From: VXNE01 sp963664635 | Lineage (GTDB): Bacteria; Pseudomonadota; Gammaproteobacteria; Pseudomonadales; Azotimanducaceae | Assembly (NCBI GenBank): GCA_963664635.1 | Contig: OY761542.1 | Span: 2,976,001 to 3,040,000 of the forward strand | Direction: 5' to 3' | Length of the DNA: 64,000 bases | In this document: piece after piece, positions 8,312 to 16,113 of the stretch | Layout: each line of letters opens with the position of its first letter | How positions within the stretch are numbered: position 1 is the first letter of the stretch | Program-made: the position numbers and the translations under genes | The notes under the pieces: model-generated | Databases searched by the model: none | What the model saw: only the letters and a program-made list of their open reading frames with translations | What the model was told of the DNA's origin: nothing

Positions 8312-8572
8312 TTGGCCAACAGTCCACAAGCCAAAAAGCGCGCCCGTCAGGCACAGAAGCGCCGTGTCCGCAATGCGAGCCAGCGCTCCATGTACCGTAC
8401 CTACCTCAAGCGCGTGACCGCCGCCGTCGAGAGCGGCGACGGCGACGCCGCCCGGGCGGCGTTCACCGAAGCGACACCGGTCCTCGACCGCATGGTCCGG
8501 CGCGGCATCCTGCACCGCAACAAGGCCGCGCGTCACAAGTCCCGCCTCAACGCCAAGATCCGCGCGCTGTAG
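8312..8572 (+). CDS. rpsT: Ribosomal protein S20 (TTG start)
   Basis: Small-subunit ribosomal protein, 86 residues, with the S20 signature ANSPQAKKRARQAQKRRVRN and ILHRNKAARHKSRLNAKI. No ATG or GTG fits; translation must start at TTG 8312, with GGAGA at 8301-8305 six bases upstream. E. coli rpsT also uses UUG, where the weak codon takes part in S20 autoregulation, so the same may hold here. The TAG stop (8570-8572) is also the first part of the IS110 insertion site: IS sequence begins immediately after it. Confidence 0.97.
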   Translation: MANSPQAKKRARQAQKRRVRNASQRSMYRTYLKRVTAAVESGDGDAARAAFTEATPVLDRMVRRGILHRNKAARHKSRLNAKIRAL

Positions 8573-8780
8573 GACTGTTCACCTTCCTGCAAGTCTTTTT
8601 TTGGGTCGGTTTTTCCGATCTGGTTCGCGGCGTGCCTCCCAGGTCTTGTGGCCCCGGGGGCGATGCGCTGCTGTGGCACGCGACGTGCGAACCCCGGTGC
8701 GTCCGGCCAGGACGTGCGCGCGCTGCGCCTCGCGCTTCGGCCGCTACGCGTCCTGCGCCGCGAGGCGTAGCGCGCGCCGT

Positions 8781-10031
8781 TCATGGTTGGACGCACCGGG
8801 GTTCGTACAGCGTGCCGTCGCGCAGCATTGCGCAGGCGATGCGCAGCAGGCCGTCGGCCACCGAGCGCAAGGCGCGGTGGTGACCGTGGCCGCGTGCCCG
8901 CAACGCGCGGTACTTCGCGTCGCAGCCGGCGTCGCGCTGGACCGCGACACGCGCCCAGTGCTGGACCATGTCGCGCAGCCGACCGTGCACGGCCAAGCGC
9001 CGGGTGACGATGCGCATGCGCCCGGACTGCCGGGTGACCGGCGCCGTCCCGCACAGGCAGCGCAGCGCCTGGTAGTCACGCCGGCCGAGGACATCGCCCG
9101 CCTCCGCGAGCAGGGTCGACAGCACGCTCGGGCCGATGCCGGTGATGGAGCGCAGGATGGTCGCGTCGCGCGGCGTCCCGTCCGTCGTCGATGGCGTGTC
9201 ACTGCCAGGGTCCGCGCCGCCGAGTTCGCCCAGCAGCGCGTCAATGCGCGCCTCGGCCTCGGTCAACTGCCCGGCGACCAGCGCCAGCCGCTTTGTCAGC
9301 AGGCGCGCATGCGTCTCGGCGGCGGTCGCCGCCGCGGGCTCGATGTCCGGCGCCCGCTCGGTCAGCCGGGCCTTCAGCGACGCAGCGTCGAAGCGGCGGA
9401 TGCGGTGCTTCCGCAACAGCTTCTCGTACGTCGACACGCGCGTGCGGCGCGCCGCCGCCGGCGTCGGCACGCGCTGCCACAGCGCCTGCGCCCAGGCTGC
9501 CGACAGGTCGTCGCCGACCAGCTGGTTGAACGCCGGGTAGTAGCGCCACAGCATCTCGTGCATGCGGTTCAGCAGCCGCGTCCGCTCGCCCATGAGCTCC
9601 TCGCGGATGCGCGTCCACGCGCGCAGCTCGACGAGCTGCGGATCCAGCGTCGCCACCCGGCGCAGGCAGTGCGGGTCCGTGCGCAGCGCCGAGGCCAGCA
9701 CCCGCGCGTCCAGACGATCGTCCTTGGCGCCCGCCGGCGAGTACCGGTCGCGGAACCGGTCCAGCTGCTTCGGGTTGATCGAGTGCACCGCCAGACCGTA
9801 CGCCAGCAGGCTCTCCACCACCGGGCCGCGCGGCGTCTCGATCGCCACGCCCACCGTCGCCGGCGGCACCCCGCCGGCCGTCTCCACGATCCACGACGCC
9901 ATCATGCAAAGACCCGGTCCGCCGTGCGCGAACACGCGCTCGCCGCGCACCGCGCCGTCGCCGTCAAGCACGCACACCTGGTGGTTCTGCCACGCCCAGT
10001 CCACACCAACGTACCAGTTCAGTTCCGACAT
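8781..10031 (-). CDS. IS110-family transposase (DEDD recombinase), copy 1
   Basis: 416 residues. The N-terminal RuvC-like DEDD domain has Asp11 (YVGVDW), Glu65 (GVAIETPRG), and Asp105 and Asp108 (GAKDDRLDARVLA), with spacing very close to characterised IS110 recombinases. A coiled-coil linker of about residues 200-270 follows. The C-terminal Tnp domain has SITGIGPSVLSTLLAEAGD, then LCGTAPVTRQSGRM with candidate catalytic Ser336. These enzymes use a non-coding bridge RNA to pair donor ends with target DNA. It differs from copy 2 at only three residues: Trp14, Thr257 and His385 here, versus Ser, Ala and Tyr. Trp14 lies next to the Asp11 motif. Confidence 0.93.
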   Translation of the reverse strand: MSELNWYVGVDWAWQNHQVCVLDGDGAVRGERVFAHGGPGLCMMASWIVETAGGVPPATVGVAIETPRGPVVESLLAYGLAVHSINPKQLDRFRDRYSPAGAKDDRLDARVLASALRTDPHCLRRVATLDPQLVELRAWTRIREELMGERTRLLNRMHEMLWRYYPAFNQLVGDDLSAAWAQALWQRVPTPAAARRTRVSTYEKLLRKHRIRRFDAASLKARLTERAPDIEPAAATAAETHARLLTKRLALVAGQLTEAEARIDALLGELGGADPGSDTPSTTDGTPRDATILRSITGIGPSVLSTLLAEAGDVLGRRDYQALRCLCGTAPVTRQSGRMRIVTRRLAVHGRLRDMVQHWARVAVQRDAGCDAKYRALRARGHGHHRALRSVADGLLRIACAMLRDGTLYEPRCVQP

Positions 10032-10064
10032 CGTCCCGCCTCCCGGTTGCTTGCCCGTTCACGG

Positions 10065-10240
10065 CGTGCCACGATCCCTGCCTGTCCCTGTACCGGCGCT
10101 CGGGGCGCGGACTGTTCACTGGGCATCGATCGTGGCGGAACTGCCGGGGCACAGGTCCTACAGTGGTGCTCTCGGCACAAGGGGCGACCGGTCGCTCCCG
10201 GCAGTTCTGCCCGCTCCACGCCTTCGGCACGGAGCACTGG
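10065..10240 (-). ncRNA. Putative IS110 bridge RNA, copy 1
   Basis: The leader upstream of the transposase has a 5' hairpin (arms at 10214-10217 and 10231-10234) and two large stem-loops. The target loop is closed by CTGCCGGG/CCCGGCAG (10141-10148, 10197-10204). It contains AGGGGCGACC (10180-10189), identical to one half of the insertion site, and CCTACAG (10157-10163), identical to the opposite strand of the other half; a small hairpin separates them. The donor loop is closed by CCACGATC/GATCGTGG (10069-10076, 10128-10135). It contains GGACTGTTCAC (10109-10119), the element's right end, and CCCTGTACC (10086-10094), the opposite strand of the left end. On the RNA the order is 5' hairpin, target loop, donor loop, as in IS621. 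RNA ends are estimates. Confidence 0.8.
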
Positions 10241-10252
10241 GAAGGGTACAGG

Positions 10253-10325
10253 GGCGACCCTCGTGGTCGCCCGTCCCGACGTCTTGCTTGAATTCGAGGC
10301 GGGACGGGACAAGCCCGTCCCCTAC
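10253..10325. repeat. Remainder of the dispersed repeat split by IS110 copy 1, plus an adjoining second repeat
   Basis: Bases 10253-10277 (GGCGACCCTCGTGGTCGCCC, then GTCCC) continue the GTAGG left before the IS at rpsT, restoring the palindrome GGGCGACC-n-GGTCGCCC. Bases 10278-10325 are an inverted copy of the second repeat type (minus strand: GTAGGGGACGGGCTTGTCCC, then GAATTC) also seen at 1569. Together they fill the space between convergent rpsT and proB. A further GAATTC and GGTCGCCCGTCCC fragment follows at about 10340-10370. Confidence 0.75.
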
Positions 10326-10393
10326 CGGCCGGCCCAGCTGCGTGCGTGAATTCGCGTGGTCGCCCGTCCCGCGACCTCCCGACTGCCGCCGCT

Positions 10394-11533
10394 TCACACC
10401 ACCACCAGGTTGTCCCGGTGGATGAGTTCCTCGTCGTCCACATAGCCGAGGCGTTCCTCGATCTCGCTGCTCAACGCGCCCAGCAGCCGACGGGTCTCGT
10501 CGCCGCCGTAGTTGACGAGGCCCTTGGCGACTTCGGCGCCATCGGTATCGGTGACCAGCACCATGTCGCCGCGCTCGAAGTCTCCGGCCGCGGCCACCGC
10601 GCCTACGGCCAGGATACTCACGCCCCGTTCACGCACCGCGCGCACCGCGCCGGCATCGAGTGCGATGCGTCCCTTGGGCTTTAGCTGCCCGGCAATCCAG
10701 CGCTTGCGCGCCACCAGCGGCTCGACGTCGGACTCGAGCAGCGTGCCGACCGCCGCTCCGTCGCCGATCGCCACCAGCACGTCCGCCACGGCGCCGTTCG
10801 CGATGACCGTCGGCGTGCCGGACCGCGCCGCCAGCCGGGCGGCGGCGAGCTTGGTCACCATGCCCCCGCGGCCGAGTACGCCGCTGCCGCCCGCGTGCGC
10901 GTCGAGGCTGCGGTCCGCCGCGCGTGCGCGCTCGATCACGGGCGCTTGCGGATCGACGCGCGGGTCGCGCTCGTGGAACCCGTCCCGATCCGTCAGCAGC
11001 ACGAGCACGTCCGCCGACAGCGCGCTCGCCACCATCGCCGAGAGGGTGTCGTTGTCGCCCAGGCGGATCTCGTCGGTCGCGACGGAGTCGTTTTCGTTGA
11101 TCACCGGGACGACATCCATCTCGAGGAGGGTGCGCAACGTTCCGCGTGCATTCAGGTATCGCCGCCGGTCGGCCAGATCGTCATGCGTCAACAGGACGAG
11201 CGCCGTAGCCAGGCCGCCGTCCCGGAAAGCCTGTTCGTAGGCCTGGATCAACCCCATCTGCCCTGCCGCGGCCGCGGCCTGCAGTTCGTGCACGGTCTCC
11301 GGCCGGTGCGGGAAGCCGAGCCGGCGGCTGCCCTCGGCCACGGCGCCGCTCGTCACCAGCACGACCTGGCGGCCGGTATCGTGCAGCGTCGCGATCTGCC
11401 GGCACCAGCGTGCGATGGCTTCGCGGTCGATGCCGCGTTCATTCGCCGTGACCAGGGCGCTGCCGATCTTGACCACCCAAGTGCGGGCGCCGCGCAGGGA
11501 CGCACGCGTCGCTCCCGACGCCGGCGCGTTCAC
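10394..11533 (-). CDS. proB: Glutamate 5-kinase
   Basis: First step of proline synthesis: ATP + glutamate to glutamyl 5-phosphate. 379 residues in the two-domain form. The amino-acid-kinase fold (residues 15-265) has VVKIGSALVT, LVTSGAVAEGSRRLG, VPVINENDSVATDE and GRGGMVTKLAAARLA. The C-terminal PUA domain (about 285-370) has GRIALDAGAVRAVRERGVSILAVG. The GTG start overlaps the obgE stop (GTGA), so it is translationally coupled in an rplU-rpmA-obgE-proB run. It faces rpsT across IS110 copy 1. Confidence 0.96.
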   Translation of the reverse strand: MNAPASGATRASLRGARTWVVKIGSALVTANERGIDREAIARWCRQIATLHDTGRQVVLVTSGAVAEGSRRLGFPHRPETVHELQAAAAAGQMGLIQAYEQAFRDGGLATALVLLTHDDLADRRRYLNARGTLRTLLEMDVVPVINENDSVATDEIRLGDNDTLSAMVASALSADVLVLLTDRDGFHERDPRVDPQAPVIERARAADRSLDAHAGGSGVLGRGGMVTKLAAARLAARSGTPTVIANGAVADVLVAIGDGAAVGTLLESDVEPLVARKRWIAGQLKPKGRIALDAGAVRAVRERGVSILAVGAVAAAGDFERGDMVLVTDTDGAEVAKGLVNYGGDETRRLLGALSSEIEERLGYVDDEELIHRDNLVVV

Positions 11534-12666
11534 GATTCCGCTCCGGTCACGCGCGGTGCGTCGCCGCCGTCCGGCAGCGCGATGCCCGTCGCGACGGCGC
11601 TCCGCTCCGCGGCGGACCTCGCGAGCACGTCCGTCGAGATCCGCTCCGTCAACGCCGCCTCGCGCTGCGTGTCCACCTCGTCGAGATGCCGCATGAGCGC
11701 GCCGGTCAGGGCGGCGACTCCCGCGCCGCTCACCGACGAGACCGGCAACACGGGACGATCCGGATACCTTTGCCGCAGCGCCGCGGCAACGCCGTTCCCC
11801 GGGGCCAGGTCCGTCTTGCTCGGCGCGACCCAGATCGGCCGCTCGCGAAACGCGGGACTGTAGGCAAACAGCTCACGCTCCACCGCGGCCACGTTCTCCA
11901 CCGGATCGGAGCCGTCCACCGGCGCCACGTCGACGAGGTGTACCAGCACGCGAGTCCTTGCCAGGTGCCGGAGGAAGCGGGTGCCCAGCCCCGCCCCCGA
12001 CGCCGCGCCCGCCACGAGCCCGGGAATGTCCGCCATGACGAAGCTCGCGTCCACGTCCACCCGCACCACCCCCAGGTTCGGCCGCAGCGTGGTGAAGGGA
12101 TAGTCCGCGATCTTGGGTCTCGATGCCGAGACGGCGGCGATCAGCGTGGACTTCCCCGCGTTCGGGAGTCCCAGCAGGCCGACATCGGCGATCAGTTTGA
12201 GCTGCAGGCGCAGGACGCGCGCCTCGCCCGGCTCCCCCGGGGTGGTCCGGCGCGGCGTCCGGTTCGTGCTCGACTTGAAGCGGGCGTTGCCCAGCCCGTG
12301 CCGGCCGCCGCGCGCCGCCACGAGACGCGCTCCGGGCGCCGCGAGATCGCCGATCACCTCCAGGGTCTCGTCGTCGATCACCGTCGTTCCCGCGGGAACG
12401 CGCAGCTCCGCGTCCGCACCGCGGGCCCCGGTACGATCACGGCCGCTGCCGGGCTGACCGTTCCTGGCCCGACACAGTGGGTGGAACCGGAAATCGACCA
12501 ACGTGTTGAGCGCGGCGTCCGCGGCCAGCACGACATCCCCGCCGTCGCCTCCGTCGCCCCCATCCGGGCCACCCTTCGCGATGTACTTCTCGCGGCGAAA
12601 GCTGAGCGCCCCCGGGCCGCCATTCCCCGCGGCAACGCGAACGGTCACTTCATCGACGAATTGCAT
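11530..12666 (-). CDS. obgE: Obg-family GTPase ObgE/CgtA
   Basis: Ribosome-associated GTPase needed for 50S maturation and stress control. The ATG at 12666 gives 378 residues starting MQFVDEVTVRVAAGNGG. The Gly-rich Obg domain (1-158) has GGPDGGDGGDGGDVVL. The G domain has GLPNAGKSTL (G1), the switch region FTTLRPNLG, MADIPGL (G3) and a G4-type PSKTDL. The frame remains open upstream, but the sequence before this Met has no Obg similarity. It lies after rpmA with a 163-base gap. Confidence 0.96.
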   Translation of the reverse strand: MQFVDEVTVRVAAGNGGPGALSFRREKYIAKGGPDGGDGGDGGDVVLAADAALNTLVDFRFHPLCRARNGQPGSGRDRTGARGADAELRVPAGTTVIDDETLEVIGDLAAPGARLVAARGGRHGLGNARFKSSTNRTPRRTTPGEPGEARVLRLQLKLIADVGLLGLPNAGKSTLIAAVSASRPKIADYPFTTLRPNLGVVRVDVDASFVMADIPGLVAGAASGAGLGTRFLRHLARTRVLVHLVDVAPVDGSDPVENVAAVERELFAYSPAFRERPIWVAPSKTDLAPGNGVAAALRQRYPDRPVLPVSSVSGAGVAALTGALMRHLDEVDTQREAALTERISTDVLARSAAERSAVATGIALPDGGDAPRVTGAES

Positions 12667-12829
12667 GACGGGCGTGCCGCAACGGCGTTGACGGAGACCG
12701 CGGGACGGCCACTCTCGAGTCGTCGTCTGTCCCAGCCTCCGCTTTCCTTTGCGGAGCGACCAGCTCGGGAGCAACTGGCTCGGGGCGACCCTGTCTTCGC
12801 AGGAACTGGCCCGGGAGGAGCCGAGGAAC

Positions 12830-13099
12830 CTAGGCGCCCTCCGCCATCGGTGCGACGTCCACGTACTTGCGCTGTAGCGGGCCCCGCACGGAGAAACTGA
12901 CCGTGCCGTCGGCGGTCGCGAACAGGGTGTGGTCGCGGCCACACCCTACGTTGTCGCCGGCGTGGAACCGCGTGCCGCGCTGGCGAACGAGGATGTTGCC
13001 AGCCCGCACCGCCTGACCGCCGTACTTCTTGATGCCGAGCCGTTTCGATTGCGAGTCGCGTCCATTGCGGGTGCTGCCCCCCGCCTTCTTGTGCGCCAT
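12830..13099 (-). CDS. rpmA: Ribosomal protein L27
   Basis: Large-subunit protein near the peptidyl-transferase centre, 89 residues. The N-terminus AHKKAGGSTRNGRDSQSKRL and the segment GNILVRQRGTRFHAGDNVGCGRDHTLFA are classic L27. The N-terminus begins directly as the mature form, without the cleavable extension found in Firmicutes. It follows rplU by 39 bases. Confidence 0.97.
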   Translation of the reverse strand: MAHKKAGGSTRNGRDSQSKRLGIKKYGGQAVRAGNILVRQRGTRFHAGDNVGCGRDHTLFATADGTVSFSVRGPLQRKYVDVAPMAEGA

Positions 13100-13138
13100 G
13101 ATGAGTCTTCCCGATAGGTTTGAAGCGGAGCGCTCCGT

Positions 13139-13450
13139 TCAGGCGTTGATGCCGGTGATGCGGACGTCGGTGAAGTGCTGCCGGTGCCCGGCGCGCCGCA
13201 GGTAGTTCTTGCGGCGCTTGAACTTGATCACCCGGATCTTGCGGGCGCGCCCCTGTGCCACGACCTGACCGGTGACGCTGACCCCGTCGACGTAAGGGGT
13301 CCCCACCGAGACGTCGTCGTCGCGCGCCACCATGAGTACCCGACCGAACTCGACGGGCTCGCCGACTTCCGTTGCCAGCCGCTCGAGGCGAACGACCTCG
13401 CCCTCGGAGACGCGATGCTGCTTCCCGCCACTCTCGAAAACCGCAAACAC
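13139..13450 (-). CDS. rplU: Ribosomal protein L21
   Basis: Large-subunit protein that binds 23S rRNA, 103 residues. MFAVFESGGKQHRVSEGE at the start and KIRVIKFKRRKNYLRRAGHR near the C-terminus identify L21. It is the first gene of the minus-strand rplU-rpmA-obgE-proB run and diverges from ispB across about 210 bp that must carry both promoters; a possible -10 (TAATAC) is seen on the minus strand near 13470. Confidence 0.97.
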   Translation of the reverse strand: MFAVFESGGKQHRVSEGEVVRLERLATEVGEPVEFGRVLMVARDDDVSVGTPYVDGVSVTGQVVAQGRARKIRVIKFKRRKNYLRRAGHRQHFTDVRITGINA

Positions 13451-13664
13451 TCCGATACTCCCGAGCCGTGCTGTATTACAATCGCCGGTCGCGCCGCCGC
13501 TGACGCCGCCTCTTTCGCAGGAAGGTCTTGACGACCAGACCGCGCAAGACCGCCGCCGGGACGGCAGCCGAAAAGCGGCGTAATTCTACGGAGATGGTGA
13601 CGTGTTTACAACGCAGCGGCAGCCGTCCGGCACCCGCTGAGAGCCGACACCCGGAGCTTCATCC

Positions 13665-14681
13665 ATGGCCTCCCAAGCGGCCCAGGCGGCCCGAGCGCCC
13701 CGTCTCGACGCGTCCGACCTGACGGCAATTTACCGCCTCGTCGCCAGCGACTTCCAGCAGGTGAACGCGCTCATCCCGCATCACCTGACGTCCGAAGTCC
13801 ACCTCGTCGAGGAGATCGGCGAATACATCCTGCAGAGCGGCGGCAAGCGACTGCGTCCGCTGATCGTGCTGCTGGCGGCGCGGTGCTGCGCGTACGGCGG
13901 TACCGATCACGTCCGCCTTGCCGCCATCATCGAATTCCTGCACACCGCCACGCTCCTGCACGACGACGTCGTCGACCGGTCCTCGCTGCGGCGGGGCGTC
14001 CCCACGGCGAACGCCCGCTGGGACAACGCGCCGAGCGTGCTCGTCGGGGACTTTCTGTACTCCCGGGCGTTCCAGCTCATGGTCGACCTCGACCGCATGG
14101 ACATCCTGACCATCCTGGCGGATGCCACCAACGTCATCGCCGAGGGCGAGGTGCTGCAGCTCGACAGCGTGGGCAACGCCGACCTCACCGAAGAGGCGTA
14201 CATGGAAGTCGTGCGCTGCAAGACCGCACTGTTGTTCCAGGCGTCGTCGCACACGGCGGGGGTTCTGGCGACGGAGACCCCGTCCGTGGTCCAGGCCATG
14301 CGCGACTACGGTCTCTATTTCGGCCTTGCCTACCAGTTGGTGGACGACTGGCTCGACTACGCGGGCGACAGCGCCGTGATGGGCAAGAACGTCGGCGACG
14401 ACCTGGCGGAGGGCAAGGCCACGCTGCCGCTGATCCACGCGATGAAGCACGGCACGGAACAGGAGGCGGCCGTGATCCGCGGGGCACTCACCTCGCGCGA
14501 CGCACGGGAACTCGGGCCGGTCCTGCGGGCGGTGCGCCGCTCGGGGGCCCTCGACTATACGCGCCAGCGTGCCCAGGCTTTCGCCACCCTCGCCGCGGAC
14601 GCGCTCGCCACGCTGCCCTGGAGCATCTACCGGGAGGCACTGGAGGCACTTGCGGGATTCGCCGTCGCGCGCATGCGCTGA
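13665..14681 (+). CDS. ispB: Octaprenyl diphosphate synthase
   Basis: Trans-prenyltransferase that makes the ubiquinone side chain. 338 residues. First Asp-rich motif LHDDVVDRSSLRRG near residues 100-113; second Asp-rich motif LVDDWLDYAGD near 225-235. GGKRLRPLIVLLAAR and GEVLQLDSVGN complete the family pattern. Divergent placement from rplU-rpmA is the usual gammaproteobacterial arrangement and supports ispB over other prenyl synthases; exact chain length cannot be read from sequence. Confidence 0.94.
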   Translation: MASQAAQAARAPRLDASDLTAIYRLVASDFQQVNALIPHHLTSEVHLVEEIGEYILQSGGKRLRPLIVLLAARCCAYGGTDHVRLAAIIEFLHTATLLHDDVVDRSSLRRGVPTANARWDNAPSVLVGDFLYSRAFQLMVDLDRMDILTILADATNVIAEGEVLQLDSVGNADLTEEAYMEVVRCKTALLFQASSHTAGVLATETPSVVQAMRDYGLYFGLAYQLVDDWLDYAGDSAVMGKNVGDDLAEGKATLPLIHAMKHGTEQEAAVIRGALTSRDARELGPVLRAVRRSGALDYTRQRAQAFATLAADALATLPWSIYREALEALAGFAVARMR

Positions 14682-14700
14682 CGGCACGCCCGCCGCCACA

Positions 14701-14730
14701 TTCGCCAACGCCGGTCCGCGCCATTACAAT
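14701..14730 (+). promoter_or_regulatory. Possible promoter of tRNA-Pro
   Basis: TACAAT at 14725-14730 is a good -10 match. The best -35 candidate is TTCGCC (14701-14706) with an 18-base spacer, a weak match. Transcription would start about 55 bases before the mature tRNA, leaving a short 5' leader for RNase P. Confidence 0.35.
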
Positions 14731-14790
14731 AGGCGCCGCGCCACGGAACGCGTTCTCGCATCCAGCAGACAGGCGTTCGTGCGCGGGGTT

Positions 14791-14867
14791 CGGAGTGTAG
14801 CTCAGCCTGGTAGAGCACTGCCTTCGGGAGGCAGGGGCCCGCGGTTCGAATCCGCGCACTCCGACCA
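14791..14867 (+). tRNA. tRNA-Pro (anticodon CGG)
   Basis: 77 bases including the encoded CCA. Acceptor arm CGGAGTG pairs with CACTCCG. The D-arm contains AGCTCAGCCTGGTAGAGC. The anticodon stem CTGCC/GGCAG encloses TTCGGGA, giving anticodon CGG for CCG proline codons. The T-arm is GCGGTTCGAATCCGC. It lies between ispB and the TolB-like gene. Confidence 0.97.
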
Positions 14868-14949
14868 ACCTCACCCGTCCCGGCGCGCCCCGGCCGGAAC
14901 CGCGGGACCGAGGCGCCCGATCCATCGCAGTCAGCCGGACCGCTTCGAC

Positions 14950-16008
14950 GTGGAACAAGCAAGGTCGCCCGGCGTCGCCATCGCCACCCTCGTCATGCTG
15001 GCCATCATGATCGCCACCGTGGTGGGCTGGTGGGTGCTGCTCCCCGAGATCGCACCCAAGCGGATCACGATCGCCGTGCTGCCCTTCGAGCAGGCGCCGG
15101 GCCCACGCCCGGGACCCCCGCATCTCGGCGAGGGGATCGCGGCGGACATCGCCATCGCGCTCGCCGAAGTGCCTGACTTCATCGTGCTCGACCGCGCGGC
15201 GTCGTTCTCCCATGGGGCGCGGGGCGACGTCTCGCAACTGCTCGCCGGCGAACTCGGCGCGACCCACGTCGTGGAAGGCCGCGTGCGGCGGTCGGAAGGC
15301 GGCACCATGCTGTCGGCACGCCTGACCGGCCTGTCGGAGTTCGCGTTGCTCTGGGAGGACGACGTCAGCGGCGACGATGCGGAACTGTTCGCGATGCGGG
15401 ACGCGATCGCCGCGGCCATCGCGAAGAAGCTCGTGCTGCTCGGGGACGTGGCGGTCTCGGCCGGACCGCCGGTGGACCTGCGCGCCTACGAGACTTTTCT
15501 CGAAGCCCGCGTCGTCGCCGATGCGGGCGACACGACGCGCGCGGCGACCCTTGCCGAACGCTCGCTGGCGCTCGACGGCGACAACCCGTACGCGCACCTC
15601 CTCCTGGCCGAGCTGTACTACGGGGACGGCCGTCCCGAGGCGGCGGCGCACGCGGCGGACGCCCTCGCGCTCGACCCGGGTTCCGCGCCCGCGCAAGCCC
15701 TCCGCGCGCACCTGCGCTTTCTTGCGGACGGCGACCTGCCCGCCTACTACGGGGCGCTGACCCACCTGGTCGCCGCCCGACGCGACGCCGACGCCCTACG
15801 CTGGCTGACCTGCCTCTATGACGCCGTCGGGCGTAGCGAAGACGCCCGTTTGGCTGGGAACCACGTGCGGCAGTTCGACCCGCTCGGCGCACGCGGGACC
15901 GGGTGCGCGCCCGACCTGGCGGTGGACCCCGCGGCGATCGGCACGGTGTCCTGGCGCTCCGCGGAGGAAGTGCTGGCGACGCCGACCACGGAGCTGCCGG
16001 AACCCTGA
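14950..16008 (+). CDS. Membrane-anchored TolB-like / TPR protein
   Basis: Predicted 352 residues from GTG 14950, just before the membrane helix; the true start is uncertain because no ATG or clear ribosome site is visible. Residues about 9-34 are one transmembrane helix (AIATLVMLAIMIATVVGWWV). Then comes a TolB-N-like domain (ITIAVLPFEQ, LGEGIAADIAIALAEVPDF, ATHVVEGRVRRSEG) of the type found after CadC or adenylate-cyclase modules, but no DNA-binding or cyclase domain is present. Residues about 170-300 are TPR repeats (LAERSLALDGDNPYAHLLLA). The role is not known. It faces the peroxiredoxin gene across the repeat array at 16020. Confidence 0.65.
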   Translation: MEQARSPGVAIATLVMLAIMIATVVGWWVLLPEIAPKRITIAVLPFEQAPGPRPGPPHLGEGIAADIAIALAEVPDFIVLDRAASFSHGARGDVSQLLAGELGATHVVEGRVRRSEGGTMLSARLTGLSEFALLWEDDVSGDDAELFAMRDAIAAAIAKKLVLLGDVAVSAGPPVDLRAYETFLEARVVADAGDTTRAATLAERSLALDGDNPYAHLLLAELYYGDGRPEAAAHAADALALDPGSAPAQALRAHLRFLADGDLPAYYGALTHLVAARRDADALRWLTCLYDAVGRSEDARLAGNHVRQFDPLGARGTGCAPDLAVDPAAIGTVSWRSAEEVLATPTTELPEP

Positions 16009-16019
16009 GCGCACGGTCC

Positions 16020-16113
16020 CGGCGACCACGAGGGTCGGGGACGGGCGACCACAAGGGTCGGGGACGGGCGACCACGAGGGTTGGGGACGGGCGACCACAA
16101 GGGTCGCCCCTAC
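16020..16113. repeat. Array of four repeat units between convergent genes
   Basis: Four consecutive units of about 23 bp, of the form GGGCGACCACAAGGGTCGGG + GAC, with A/G and C/T variants, fill the space between two convergent genes. The last unit ends GGGTCGCCCCTAC, whose CTA is the reverse of the TAG stop of the peroxiredoxin gene. Read on the minus strand this is GTAGGGGCGACCC..., the same sequence used as IS110 target elsewhere in the window. Each unit is self-complementary (GGGCGACC/GGTCGCCC) and would form a hairpin in RNA from either gene. Confidence 0.85.

Larger units (their letters stand above)
8571..10252 (-). mobile_element. IS110-family insertion sequence, copy 1
   Basis: Boundaries come from comparison with copy 2 (37941-39623): the two run in parallel from the TAG of the upstream gene to the trinucleotide AGG at 10250-10252, and differ by a 1-bp indel and scattered substitutions. 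AGG occurs at both ends (8571-8573 and 10250-10252), so the insertion is GT/AGG + element + AGG/GGCGACCC. Removing the element restores GTAGGGGCGACCC, the start of the dispersed repeat. There are no terminal inverted repeats, as expected for IS110. The transposase is on the minus strand, with a 218-bp non-coding leader (the left end) carrying the putative bridge RNA and about 200 bp beyond the stop (the right end). Confidence 0.9.

Noticed and set aside
5467..8334. 955-codon minus-strand frame
   Set aside because: Shadow frame of murJ-ribF-lspA on the same strand; all three real genes have full family signatures in other frames.
8601..10349. 582-codon plus-strand frame over IS110 copy 1 (and its counterpart from 36982 over copy 2)
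   Set aside because: Antisense to the transposase, low-complexity Arg/Ala/Gln composition, and the second one also runs through xseA and the M23 gene out of frame.
16020..16113. Possible CRISPR array
   Set aside because: Period of about 23 bp, no unique spacers and no cas genes; units are palindromic and recur singly elsewhere.
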